Shown here piece by piece: positions 54,175-62,679 of a stretch of 64,000 nt of DNA. Position 1 is the first letter of the stretch, and every line of letters starts with the position of its first letter. This stretch comes from Bacillota bacterium. Its GTDB lineage: Bacteria; Bacillota; Limnochordia; Darwinibacteriales; DTU012. The position numbers and the translations under genes were made by a program. The notes under the pieces are model-generated. The model worked only from the letters and a program-made list of their open reading frames with translations, searched no databases and was not told the DNA's origin. The DNA is taken from contig DURM01000055.1 of NCBI GenBank assembly GCA_012837335.1, positions 20,604 to 84,603 of the forward strand, written 5' to 3'.

Positions 54175-54335
54175 AATCTGTGGTAGAGTAGATGGCATGC
54201 GTTTTAGTGCTTAGGGATGGGACGTTGCCCTAAGACGAAATGCTGCAGTGCAGCTGCGATATGCCATCGCGTCCGCTGTCACCAAAGAGCTTCTTTTCTC
54301 TTTGGTACAGGGTATCAAAGAGAAAGGAGGTTAGT
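54175..54335 (+). promoter_or_regulatory. Tetrahydrofolate riboswitch with translational expression platform
   Basis: The aptamer (about 54179-54282) follows the folT RNA layout: GAGTAGATG (54185-54193), GCGTT, AGTG, CTTAGGG/CCCTAAG stem around ATGGGACGTTG, ACGAA, a further hairpin, then CATCGCGTCCGCT. The platform has two exclusive hairpins: ACCAAAGAG/CTCTTTGGT (54281-54306), which leaves AGGAGG free, or CTTCTTTTCTCTTTG with CAAAGAGAAAGGAG (54290-54329), which hides it. Ligand-dependent formation of the second would repress translation. Confidence 0.85.
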
Positions 54336-54336
54336 A

Positions 54337-54879
54337 ATGTTTAAGCAGACAAGAACTCTGGTTTATCTGGCTTTTTTGATCGCCTTAAACATTGTGCTGA
54401 GCAGAATTTTAAGCATGAGGATCAGCATTGGCGGTGTGGAAGGCATCCGCATCGGACTTGGCGGTCTGCCAATCATTTTAGCCGGAATCGGGCTTGGTCC
54501 CTGGCACGGAGGAATAGTCGGTGCCGCAGCTGACATCATCGGCTATATGATCAATCCAATGGGCGGATACGCTCCCCACTTTACCCTGTCAGCCTTTTTA
54601 ACCGGGTTTATTCCGGGAGCTGTAACCCGTTATGTTTTTAAAAACCAAAACAGATTTTGGCAGCTGCTTCTGGCTATACTATTGGGAGAAACAGTTACAA
54701 GCCTGATCCTGGTACCCTACTTTTTAAACCACCTATTTGGCGTACCATTTACAGCTACCCTGATCCCTAAGATCTTTTCTGTAGTGATCCAGGCCCCGTT
54801 TTACGCATACCTGATCTCCGTGATTCTAGATTTCAAGATCTTGGAGCCATCTGGTGTCACTAACGGGCGGAAACCCTGA
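54337..54879 (+). CDS. folT: Folate ECF transporter S component
   Basis: A 180-residue membrane protein with about six hydrophobic segments. IRIGLGGLPIILAGIGLGPWHGGIVGAAADIIG and FTLSAFLTGFIPG (quoted in part) match ECF S components of the FolT group. It supplies substrate specificity to the shared EcfAA'T module, which is not in this window. The THF riboswitch in front confirms the folate assignment. ATG follows AAGGAGG; the long ORF from 54217 runs through the aptamer and is not real. Confidence 0.92.
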   Translation: MFKQTRTLVYLAFLIALNIVLSRILSMRISIGGVEGIRIGLGGLPIILAGIGLGPWHGGIVGAAADIIGYMINPMGGYAPHFTLSAFLTGFIPGAVTRYVFKNQNRFWQLLLAILLGETVTSLILVPYFLNHLFGVPFTATLIPKIFSVVIQAPFYAYLISVILDFKILEPSGVTNGRKP

Positions 54880-54918
54880 TTAGGTCAGTAAATACCCAAA
54901 ATAAACGGAGGGGATAAT

Positions 54919-55692
54919 ATGGAGCAGATTCGCAGCAAGGCTGGTTACATCTGTGACATGGACGGAGTTATTTATCACGGCAACTATCTTCTGCCAGGCG
55001 TAAGTGAGTTTGTGGAATGGCTGCAGCGGGAAAACAAGGAGTTTCTGTTTCTAACTAACTCCAGCGAGCGTTCACCTCGGGAACTGCAGTTAAAACTTGC
55101 CCGCATGGGAATCGACGTTGATGAAAGCCACTTCTATACCAGCGCTTTAGCAACAGCCAGTTTTTTGGCACGGCAGACTCCCGGCGGCAGCGCCTATATT
55201 ATTGGCGAAACAGGATTAGTCAAAGCACTTTATGATGCAGGTTTTTCGATGAATGACATTAACCCAGATTATGTAGTAGTCGGCGAAACTCGTTCTTACA
55301 GCTATGAGAAAATCGAACTTGCTGTTCGCCTTGTCAGAAATGGTGCGAAACTGATCGGTACCAATCCGGACGTTACCGGACCAGCAGAGCATGGGATTGT
55401 CCCCGCCACTAAAGCCCTGATTGCCCCAATTGAACTGGCAACGGGCAAGGAAGCATACTACATCGGCAAACCGAATCCCCTGATGATGCGCCATGGATTG
55501 AAGCTTTTGGGTACATCCATGGAAGATACCGCGATTATCGGAGACCGCATGGACACAGATATTGTAGCGGGTATTGAAGCTGGGATCGACACCGTGTTAG
55601 TGCTGAGTGGTGTCAGCTCCAGAGAAACGATTAAAAAGTTTGCCTATCAGCCCCACTACATCCTTGACGGAGTCGGTGATTTGGTTCCATAA
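54919..55692 (+). CDS. NagD-type HAD-family sugar phosphatase
   Basis: A 257-residue HAD hydrolase of the class IIA (C2 cap) type. CDMDGVIYHG is motif I, FLTNSSERSP motif II, GKPNPLMM supplies the Lys, and IIGDRMDTDIVAG is motif III/IV. Members hydrolyse nucleoside and sugar phosphates, including 4-nitrophenylphosphate. ATG follows GGAGGGG. It is 39 bp after folT, possibly co-transcribed. Confidence 0.9.
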   Translation: MEQIRSKAGYICDMDGVIYHGNYLLPGVSEFVEWLQRENKEFLFLTNSSERSPRELQLKLARMGIDVDESHFYTSALATASFLARQTPGGSAYIIGETGLVKALYDAGFSMNDINPDYVVVGETRSYSYEKIELAVRLVRNGAKLIGTNPDVTGPAEHGIVPATKALIAPIELATGKEAYYIGKPNPLMMRHGLKLLGTSMEDTAIIGDRMDTDIVAGIEAGIDTVLVLSGVSSRETIKKFAYQPHYILDGVGDLVP

Positions 55693-55738
55693 AAACAACC
55701 GGGAGGTTTGACCAAGGTCAAACTTCCCGGTTTTCTTT
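55692..55738. terminator. Bidirectional terminator
   Basis: AACCGGGAGGTTTGACC/GGTCAAACTTCCCGGTT stem (one internal mismatch) with T-runs on both sides, between the phosphatase and mutarotase genes. Confidence 0.85.
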
Positions 55739-56670
55739 TACATTTCTTCAATCTTGATTGTAAGCGTACCCCTCAATTCTGCTTCCGGCTCCAGATAAAC
55801 GGTGCCGGTATCAGCCACACCTTGATTGGCCAAGTTAAAACCATTGTTGCAGTTCGTTACCGGTTCAACCGCAAAATAGCGCTGATCATCTCTCGGACAG
55901 TAAAGGATCAAATGCTCATAGACAGGGTCCCAGTTCATGGTCAGCCGCACACCGCTTTTCGGCCAAGTAATTACACAGGGCTCATGGCGAACCCGGAAGC
56001 ATTTATCTACAAAAGCCGCAGTTAACTCTTTGGATTGGTTAAAATCCAGTTCTTCCGGTACAGGTTGCCATTTACCGGTTGGAATCGGGGTCTCACCCGG
56101 ATACACACCTACTGCCGGCATTTGCAGCAGCACTTGATCGTCATTCTCTGTCAATGCCCGGACAAAATAGGGATGAATGCCCATTCCCGCCGGCACTTCC
56201 TGGTCGCTGAGGTTCTGAACCGAGGTGTGAATCAAAAACGCACTGCCATTCAGTTCAAAGACCATCCGCGCCTTAAACCAGAACGGCCAGGAAATCCCCT
56301 CGTAATCTGTGCTTACAAACTCCAACTCAAGTCTGGTATCCGACTGGGATAACACCTTCCAGGGACGAGTCCGCACTTCCCCGTGAATCGCATGCCCATC
56401 ATCAGTATTGATTGCCAGCTGATATGTGTGGGCCTTATGCAGCAAAATCCCGTTTTCGATTCTGTTAGAATAGGGAATCATATTAAAAGAACTGAATTTG
56501 CCCGGTTCGTTGTTTTCTAAAGCACCATCAGGAGTCGGCCGCATCACATCCACCCAGTTGTCGTTAAGTTTGTACTTAAAGCTGAAGATTGATGCCCCTA
56601 CTTTCGGGCTGATTTCAACCTGCAGATATTGATTCTCCAGCAAGATCAGAGCTTGGTCATACTCCTGCAT
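55738..56670 (-). CDS. Aldose 1-epimerase-like protein (galactose mutarotase fold)
   Basis: A 310-residue beta-sandwich. SFNMIPYSNRIENG, HAIHGEVRTRPW (active-site His) and GMGIHPYFVRA (second His) match aldose 1-epimerases, with the carboxylate expected near the C-terminal FAVEPVTNCNNGF. It interconverts sugar anomers. ATG follows GAGGAGG. Confidence 0.88.
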   Translation of the reverse strand: MQEYDQALILLENQYLQVEISPKVGASIFSFKYKLNDNWVDVMRPTPDGALENNEPGKFSSFNMIPYSNRIENGILLHKAHTYQLAINTDDGHAIHGEVRTRPWKVLSQSDTRLELEFVSTDYEGISWPFWFKARMVFELNGSAFLIHTSVQNLSDQEVPAGMGIHPYFVRALTENDDQVLLQMPAVGVYPGETPIPTGKWQPVPEELDFNQSKELTAAFVDKCFRVRHEPCVITWPKSGVRLTMNWDPVYEHLILYCPRDDQRYFAVEPVTNCNNGFNLANQGVADTGTVYLEPEAELRGTLTIKIEEM

Positions 56671-56751
56671 AATCCATCCTCCTCATTCATTCGCATCCTC
56701 ATTGTACTTATTCAACCAGCCGCAGCAATTTCCTTTTATTCTCGATGGGAC

Positions 56752-56797
56752 AAAAAAACAGCGGCAGTTCAGAATGGCAACCTGAACTCCACTGCTC
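56752..56797 (-). terminator. Terminator of the fliD-fliT-like operon
   Basis: AGCAGTGGAGTTCAG/CTGAACTGCCGCTGT imperfect stem followed by seven U residues on the minus strand, 4 bp after the stop. Confidence 0.75.
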
Positions 56798-56800
56798 TTA

Positions 56801-57157
56801 TTATTTTTTCTGGTCGATAAAATAACCCTCGGTCTGCACAGTGTCAGGACTATACGCTTTGGTTGTGCGTTTTCCCTTTTGGACTTTGTTGATCTTCTGG
56901 ACAAAACCAACTTTAGCCGCTTCCGTCAGTCTTGCGCTTTCCTGATCTAAAATAAGGATCTGCTTAATAATCTCTTGTTCATCATCAGTCAAAGGAGCTT
57001 GGTTAAGCTCAGCGATTTGATCGATGATCTTCTGGCGCCGATCAATGATCTCCAACAGCTGTTTCTGAGCCTCATCCTGTTCCCAATTTGCCTCCCGGCA
57101 GTGCTGCAGAAGTTCCTCTGACACAATTAACAGCTCTTGGTACAAGTCCCTGCGCAT
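56801..57157 (-). CDS. FliT-like flagellar chaperone candidate
   Basis: A 118-residue all-helical protein directly behind fliD (3-bp gap). Two long amphipathic helices (LYQELLIVSEELLQHCRE; LLEIIDRRQKIIDQIAEL) resemble the small FliT/FlgN-type chaperones that accompany fliD in many bacteria. Weak similarity; the call rests on position and helical pattern. Confidence 0.6.
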   Translation of the reverse strand: MRRDLYQELLIVSEELLQHCREANWEQDEAQKQLLEIIDRRQKIIDQIAELNQAPLTDDEQEIIKQILILDQESARLTEAAKVGFVQKINKVQKGKRTTKAYSPDTVQTEGYFIDQKK

Positions 57158-57160
57158 TCT

Positions 57161-58633
57161 CTAGCCACCCATCATCATCATCTGCTGATAGAGCCAATCA
57201 GACTGGGCATACATCTCGGATAAGGCTCTTTCCATGGCGGTAAACTGCGCCCAATAGCGGTTTTCAATTCTGATTAACCGCTCTTCCATAGCCGAAATCT
57301 GATCCTCATAGCGGCGGATCTTTTCCGAGAGTGTGCTGGTATCATAAAGAGTTGTAGTCTTACCGGCTGTTTTCGCCAGCCGATCCAAACCGGCCTCCAG
57401 CGCTTTATTCAGCTTCCGCGCAATGCCGAGTTTACTGTCATCTTCGCTGTTTTGGGTAAAAAGAGCCAGCACTTCATCGGGTTTATTTTCGATAGCATCC
57501 CGAAGCTTCGATTCGTTGATATGCAGTTTGCCATTTTCAAACCAGCTGCCGGTGCTGATTCCGATCTGATGGAGCGAGTTGATCCCCTCTAAATCACCGA
57601 CGATCGAACCGAGAGCTCGCCGCATATTGTAGGCCAGATCGGTTAAGATTCGATCGGAGCGGAGCAGTCCGCTCTTTGCCTTTTCTTCCCAAAGCTCAAT
57701 CTCTTTTTCATCCATGTCTTTTTTCTGAGCTTCAGTCAGCGGTGGGTAGTCCCGATAAAACGGCTCATTTATCTTACTTTGGATCTCATCGATTAACTCA
57801 TTGTACTTGTCCACCATACCCTTAATGCTGTTAAAGATCGCATCGGTATCTTGGGCTACTTCCAGCTGCACAGGTCCACTGGTAACAGCCTTTAAATCAA
57901 TTGCTAATCCAGCAATTGTAAAGCTGTTGTTTTCACGGCTCGTTGACAAGCCGTTGATGGAAAACTCCGCGTTTTGACCCTGAATAACTTTTTCCCATCC
58001 GTCCGGACCAGTTAAGAAAACCTCATTAACAAAAGCTGCTGTATCTGCATCTTCCATGTCAAAAGCTATATCTGCGCTCTTACCAGTATTCCTAGTTTGG
58101 AAAGCAACAGCACCGGTTTGCTCGTCGTAGATTGCAGTAATCCCCAGCTCTTTATTCTGATTAATCTTCCCGATAAAAGAATCCATAGTATCATCAGGTT
58201 TTATTTCAATTGCTGTGTACTCTCCGGTTGTGGATGAGCACATCAAAATGGTGGTCGGTTCCTCAAGGCTTTCTAGATAAGAGGTAAATCGCTCGCCTGC
58301 TCCAGCTTGGCTCACTTTACTGGCAGCAGCCGCCAGCTTGGACACCTCGATCTCATAAACACCCGGTTGAGCGCTGCCGCTGATGCGGGCGCTGACCGCC
58401 GATTCATCTGAAGATGTGACTTTTCGGGTAAGATAAGTAGACTGCAGCTGCATGTTAAAGACCAGATCCCTGAAGCTGGCAATCTTAGTGTTAAATGTTC
58501 TGTATTCCTCTCTCTGCCATTCGGCCCTGACTTTCTGCTGATAAATGCGGTCTAATGGAATGCGTTCAACTTCCATCAACTGATTCACAATTTGCTCTGT
58601 ATCAAAACCGGACGCTATACCGCCAATACGCAT
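57161..58633 (-). CDS. fliD: Flagellar hook-associated protein 2 (filament cap)
   Basis: A 490-residue FliD. The N-terminal SGFDTEQIVNQLMEVERIPLDRI coil segment, the FliD middle domains (TISGSAQPGVYEIEVSKLA, ADIAFDMEDADTAAFVNEVF) and the C-terminal coil ending SDWLYQQMMMM fit the family in length and order. It caps the growing flagellar filament outside the cell. A perfect sigma-28 promoter lies upstream, so it is expressed late in flagellar assembly. Confidence 0.92.
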   Translation of the reverse strand: MRIGGIASGFDTEQIVNQLMEVERIPLDRIYQQKVRAEWQREEYRTFNTKIASFRDLVFNMQLQSTYLTRKVTSSDESAVSARISGSAQPGVYEIEVSKLAAAASKVSQAGAGERFTSYLESLEEPTTILMCSSTTGEYTAIEIKPDDTMDSFIGKINQNKELGITAIYDEQTGAVAFQTRNTGKSADIAFDMEDADTAAFVNEVFLTGPDGWEKVIQGQNAEFSINGLSTSRENNSFTIAGLAIDLKAVTSGPVQLEVAQDTDAIFNSIKGMVDKYNELIDEIQSKINEPFYRDYPPLTEAQKKDMDEKEIELWEEKAKSGLLRSDRILTDLAYNMRRALGSIVGDLEGINSLHQIGISTGSWFENGKLHINESKLRDAIENKPDEVLALFTQNSEDDSKLGIARKLNKALEAGLDRLAKTAGKTTTLYDTSTLSEKIRRYEDQISAMEERLIRIENRYWAQFTAMERALSEMYAQSDWLYQQMMMMGG

Positions 58634-58674
58634 AATAACCGTCCTCTCTTAAAAAGTTGTTCTTGATAATATAT

Positions 58675-58701
58675 TTATCGGCACCTTCAGCCGATTCTTT
58701 A
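58675..58701 (-). promoter_or_regulatory. Sigma-28 (SigD/FliA) promoter of fliD
   Basis: On the minus strand TAAA (58698-58701), exactly 15-bp spacer, GCCGATAA (58675-58682): a full match to the flagellar sigma consensus. Start predicted near 58668. Confidence 0.9.
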
Positions 58702-58773
58702 GGGTCAGTTTACAGGAACACAAGATCAGATCGCGAATAATATTTTGAACGAAAGCCGTAAGAAGGTGAAGTC

Positions 58774-60150
58774 GTGTTGAGGAAACAACCGCAAATCAAT
58801 GTTCCAGAATCAGTGCTCACTATCTGCCGCACCCTCCATGACCATGGTTTTCAAGCCTATGTGGTAGGAGGAGCTGTGCGCGATGCCTTACTTGGAAAAT
58901 CGCCCACCGACTGGGATGTTACTACCGATGCTCGGCCGAATCAGGTTGAAGCAATCTTTCCAAAAACCATTCCCACCGGCAAGCAGTACGGCACAATCAC
59001 GGTGGTGCTTAACGGGCAGTCAGTCGAGGTAACCACCATGCGCAGGGATGCCCACTACTCTGATGGTCGGCGCCCTGATTATGTAGAATTCGCTTCAGAC
59101 TTAAGCGCCGATCTCAGCCGCCGTGATTTTACCGTCAATGCTATTGCCTATGATCCCCTAACCGAAGTTTTTTACGACCCGTATAAGGGCATTAAAGATC
59201 TGCGCAGGAAAGTTTTAAGAACCGTTGGCGACCCTTACCAGCGATTCAGCGAAGATGCCTTAAGAATGCTGCGGCTTATTCGTTTCAGCGCAGCATTGGA
59301 CTTTAGACCTGACAAAAAAGCAATAAAGGGGATTCAGCCGAGTTTAATCGTTAATGTAGCTAATGAAAGAATTAGGGAAGAATTAAGCAAACTGCTTTTA
59401 GCAGACTCAATTGCAAAACCGCTGGAGCTGTTTTATACCAGTGGACTGCTTGAGAAGATTATCCCCGAGCTTGCTGCAACGGCGGGAATTAACCAGGGCA
59501 GCAATCATGTCTGGGATGTTTTGGGACACTCGATCATGGCCTGCCAGGCTGTCAAATCTAAACTGCATCTACGCTGGGGAGCTCTGCTTCACGATATCGC
59601 AAAACCCAAGACATTCAGTCAGGATGAGGATGGCATTCACTTCTACGGTCACGACCACCTGGGAGCGGAGATGGCTGAAGAGATTCTGCGCAGGCTCACC
59701 TACAGCAATAAAATCCAAGCCCAAGTAAGCCTGCTGATCATGCACCACATGTACCAAATCCATCCCCACTCATCAGACAAGGCTTTTAGGAGACTGATCC
59801 ACCGCGTCGGTGTTGAGAACATCTACGACTTGCTGGAACTGCGCAAAGCCGATGTTCTGGCCATGAAGCACAATCCCCGCCAGGTGCTTACCTACTATCA
59901 GCTGATGCGGGCTAGAGTTGAAGGAATTATAGCAGCAGACCACGCTTTTAACCTCAAAGATTTAGCAGTTACCGGCAGTGACTTAATCAAAGAATTAAAC
60001 CTCACACCGGGACCGATCATCGGTAAAATCTTGGATTATCTGCTTGACCAAGTTTTAGATCAACCGGAACTCAACACCAAAACTGACCTGCTTACTTTGG
60101 CGAACCGCTATCTTAAAGATAATCTGCCAGCCACCGATGGAGGGTCTTAG
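58774..60150 (+). CDS. cca: CCA tRNA nucleotidyltransferase
   Basis: A 458-residue class II enzyme. AYVVGGAVRDALLGKSPTDWDVTTDA is the nucleotidyltransferase core (GGxxR and DxD; quoted in part), SRRDFTVNAIAYD, GDPYQRFSEDALRMLRLIRFSA follow, and an HD domain (LLHDIAKP, HDHLGAEMA) is in the C-terminal half. Adds or repairs the 3' CCA of tRNAs. GTG start behind AAGGTGA. Convergent with the isomerase gene, overlapping by 38 bp. Confidence 0.93.
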   Translation: MLRKQPQINVPESVLTICRTLHDHGFQAYVVGGAVRDALLGKSPTDWDVTTDARPNQVEAIFPKTIPTGKQYGTITVVLNGQSVEVTTMRRDAHYSDGRRPDYVEFASDLSADLSRRDFTVNAIAYDPLTEVFYDPYKGIKDLRRKVLRTVGDPYQRFSEDALRMLRLIRFSAALDFRPDKKAIKGIQPSLIVNVANERIREELSKLLLADSIAKPLELFYTSGLLEKIIPELAATAGINQGSNHVWDVLGHSIMACQAVKSKLHLRWGALLHDIAKPKTFSQDEDGIHFYGHDHLGAEMAEEILRRLTYSNKIQAQVSLLIMHHMYQIHPHSSDKAFRRLIHRVGVENIYDLLELRKADVLAMKHNPRQVLTYYQLMRARVEGIIAADHAFNLKDLAVTGSDLIKELNLTPGPIIGKILDYLLDQVLDQPELNTKTDLLTLANRYLKDNLPATDGGS

Positions 60151-60868
60151 CATCCTGCAAGAGCTGGTGCGGATCATCATCCTGCACAAACTCGATCATG
60201 GCATAGCGCTCATGCGCGAGGTCATCAATCAAAGCAAAATACTGCTTCCACAGCGCTTCACCCTCTGCCAGCGGTAAACGCTCTGCTTTGTCCGTCCAAG
60301 AAAAGACATGGAGGTTGGCCAGTCTTGGTTTCACCAGCTCCAAGCCCGCCAATCTCTCCTCTACAGAAAGCGTCGGCAGAGGCTGCCAATAGGAATAGAC
60401 ATTGTCGTGATCAATTTCTTTCAAGAGCTCTGCAGCAGAAGCCGGAGTATCAGTCAGAGTATCGCCGTGGTATTCAAACGCTATTTTAATTCCTGCTTCA
60501 GCTGCCAGATCAGCGATTCTGCGGGCGTTTTCCACAACTGCTGCCCGTTCCTCAGCCAACACTTCATGGGATCCTTTCGTGCCTGCCCAAACTCGAATCA
60601 CCGGAGCTCCCAAGGCTGCAGCGCTGTTAAGCACATCGCTGAATGGAACATGATCGCTGCAGCGGTAATAAGAGCCGTAAGCAGCTACTTCTAAACCTGC
60701 ATCCAGAGTAAGTTGCCGAACACGGCGGGCAGTTTCCACATCGCCATGGGGAACATGGACATCCCCTCCCCACTCTATGCCCTTAAGCCCAGCCTCAGCG
60801 GCTAGAACAGTGATTTCCTCCACGCTTAATTTACGAAAGGTAATTGACACTAATCCTGGTTTAAACAT
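60113..60868 (-). CDS. Sugar phosphate isomerase/epimerase family protein (xylose isomerase-like barrel)
   Basis: A 251-residue TIM-barrel protein. The opening VSITFRKLSVEEI, IEWGGDVHVP, and FEYHGDTLTDT (metal Glu and His), plus NLHVFSW and MIEFVQDDD near the end, match the AP-endonuclease-2/xylose-isomerase-like family. Substrate unknown, likely a sugar or inositol derivative. ATG at 60868 follows GAGGAGG; the TTG at 60883 overlaps that site. Confidence 0.85.
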   Translation of the reverse strand: MFKPGLVSITFRKLSVEEITVLAAEAGLKGIEWGGDVHVPHGDVETARRVRQLTLDAGLEVAAYGSYYRCSDHVPFSDVLNSAAALGAPVIRVWAGTKGSHEVLAEERAAVVENARRIADLAAEAGIKIAFEYHGDTLTDTPASAAELLKEIDHDNVYSYWQPLPTLSVEERLAGLELVKPRLANLHVFSWTDKAERLPLAEGEALWKQYFALIDDLAHERYAMIEFVQDDDPHQLLQDAKTLHRWLADYL

Positions 60869-60892
60869 GGACAGCCTCCTCAATCAGGTGTT

Positions 60893-60921
60893 AAAAAGCA
60901 CAGCCACTTGTGACTGTGCCG
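60893..60921 (-). terminator. Terminator after the NERD-like gene
   Basis: GCACAGTCAC/GTGGCTGTGC stem with 2-nt loop-adjacent mismatch followed by TTTTT on the minus strand. Confidence 0.65.
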
Positions 60922-60994
60922 ATAACTTTCTTATAGTTCTTGGTTCTGCAAATTTCTACCTATTCCTCTCAGCTGCTCCAAAACGCTTCTGCCT

Positions 60995-61645
60995 TTATGC
61001 CACCGAGGTCGGATTCTGTGGTTTATCAGCTGATTGGGAAATAATCTTGCACACCTGTTCTATTTCACCACTGGAAAGAAGCTCCGCATCCTGCTTGGTT
61101 AAGGCAGCCTTAAACTGATCAGTAAACACGATCTGGGCTCTGCTGTCTGGTTTTCGCTCAAGTCTAACCGCCTTAATCTTAGGAACAAATACAATCACAG
61201 GGTGAAAAGGAACTTCCTTATTTCCTAAGTCCACTTTTCCCTTGAGTGTTTTAATAACCTCTTCTACTTCCATGACCGGATTGTTCATAGCGTGTTTATT
61301 GGCATTACCAGGCGGTCCTTCAAGAGGATAGCTGAATCTACCTTGAATAGGACCGACAGCATACGCTACATAGTAGTGCCAGATTCTATCTTCCTCTCTT
61401 CCCTGCAAAAACACATTATGCCGCTTTGGAAACAGGCATACCTTAACTGCATGGACCCCCTGTTTGGATACAAGCATATAATCGACAGCGCGACCCTGGA
61501 GCGAGACATTTTCAACTACGCGACAGCCTTGATTTTTCAGCTCATTGATTACAGTCTTTACTCTCTTCTTTTCAACACTGATGCGTATTTTCGGTACAAT
61601 CAACAGCAGCAGGACAATAACCGCTAATAGGTAGATTATCCGCAG
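60995..61645 (-). CDS. Membrane-anchored NERD-like protein
   Basis: About 216 residues if translation starts at CTG (61645), 7 nt after AGGAGG; the first ATG/GTG/TTG codon (TTG, 61603) would remove the hydrophobic segment IIYLLAVIVLLLLI encoded just upstream. The soluble part resembles a nuclease-related (NERD) domain: NQGCRVVENVSLQGRAVDYMLVSKQGVHAVKV with the later VPFHPVIVFVP strand. The usual catalytic E-x-K is replaced (HAVKV), so nuclease activity is doubtful. Function unknown; monocistronic. Confidence 0.5.
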   Translation of the reverse strand: MRIIYLLAVIVLLLLIVPKIRISVEKKRVKTVINELKNQGCRVVENVSLQGRAVDYMLVSKQGVHAVKVCLFPKRHNVFLQGREEDRIWHYYVAYAVGPIQGRFSYPLEGPPGNANKHAMNNPVMEVEEVIKTLKGKVDLGNKEVPFHPVIVFVPKIKAVRLERKPDSRAQIVFTDQFKAALTKQDAELLSSGEIEQVCKIISQSADKPQNPTSVA

Positions 61646-62013
61646 ATCAACACCTCCTCTACAGATTGTTATGCGGATAATCAGCGAAGCTATGTACCTT
61701 ATTAAAATTGTTCAACCTTTTACAGCGATGATCCTGCATTCATTTCAAAATTCATTGACTATTCATTATACCATTTAGCTTGAGCAACATCTAACCGCCC
61801 TATCTCGAACCTTAATACTATTTTATGTGCAACTTTAATACGTGTTTAACAAATTGTAAAACAAAGCTAATCTCAACCATCACACCTAGCCAGCGGACTC
61901 CAGTTTAGGAACAACAATTAAGTTTTGACTGGGTTTTGTAAATTAATGGCGTGCAAATTGTTTCGATTTCCATTATGATGAAAGCATAAAGATACTAAAA
62001 GCGAGGGATCCGA
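61646..62013. other. Intergenic region with a divergent promoter candidate
   Basis: About 370 bp, AT-rich, between the NERD-like gene and thuA-like gene. On the minus strand an extended -10 box TGGTATAAT lies at 61765-61773 and could drive the NERD-like gene with a leader of about 110 nt. On the plus strand TATGAT (61974-61979) is a weak -10 for the thuA-like gene. I see no ORF, RNA motif or repeat otherwise. Confidence 0.4.
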
Positions 62014-62679
62014 ATGAAGCAAGCGCTGATTGTTTACGGAGGCTGGGATGGCCATGAACCTGACAAGTTAGCAGAACTCTTTAAAGATATCTTGATCGAA
62101 GAAGGCTTTGCCGTTGAGCTATCCCAGACATTAGACTCATTTAATGATGAGGAGGCTTTAAAAGAGCTTCACCTGATCATTCCGATTTGGACGATGGGTG
62201 AAATCACTAATGAGCAGTGCCAAGCTGTACTCAACGCTGTTGCCAGTGGTGTTGGTACAGCCGGAAACCACGGCGGTATGTGCGATGCGTTTCGGAATAA
62301 TGTTGACTGGCAGTTTATGACGGGCGGCAACTGGGTAGCCCACCCCGGCAATGATGGGGTTGAATACACTGTCAATATCAAACGAGGTTCCAGCCCCATC
62401 GTTGAGGGAATCGAAGATTTTTCAGTAAAGAGCGAGCAGTACTATCTCCATGTCGATCCAGCGGTTGAAGTTTTGGCTACTACCCGCTTCCCTGTGGTTG
62501 ATGGACCCCATGCTGCTAACGGTGTAGTTGATATGCCAGTCATCTGGACTAAGCGCTGGGGCAGCGGCCGCGTATTTTACTGTTCTCTAGGCCACCATGC
62601 CGATATAATGGAAGTTCCCAACTGCCGCGAAATTATGCGGCGCGGATTCTTGTGGGCGGCAAAGGAGGAGGTTAAATAA
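62014..62679 (+). CDS. ThuA-like domain protein
   Basis: A 221-residue protein of the ThuA/glutamine amidotransferase-like fold. It opens ALIVYGGWDGHEP, has TAGNHGGMCDAFR and NWVAHPGND, and ends GRVFYCSLGHHADIM, the standard ThuA layout. ThuA proteins work in trehalose and related sugar oxidation, often beside Gfo/Idh/MocA enzymes, as here. The stop overlaps the next start by one base. Confidence 0.9.
   Translation: MKQALIVYGGWDGHEPDKLAELFKDILIEEGFAVELSQTLDSFNDEEALKELHLIIPIWTMGEITNEQCQAVLNAVASGVGTAGNHGGMCDAFRNNVDWQFMTGGNWVAHPGNDGVEYTVNIKRGSSPIVEGIEDFSVKSEQYYLHVDPAVEVLATTRFPVVDGPHAANGVVDMPVIWTKRWGSGRVFYCSLGHHADIMEVPNCREIMRRGFLWAAKEEVK

Noticed and set aside
54217..54336. N-terminal extension of folT starting at 54217
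   Set aside because: The extension is the translated THF aptamer; the real start at 54337 has AAGGAGG directly upstream.
61970..62013. CcpA-type cre site upstream of the ThuA-like gene
   Set aside because: TGAAAGC is followed by bases that do not fit the cre consensus second half.
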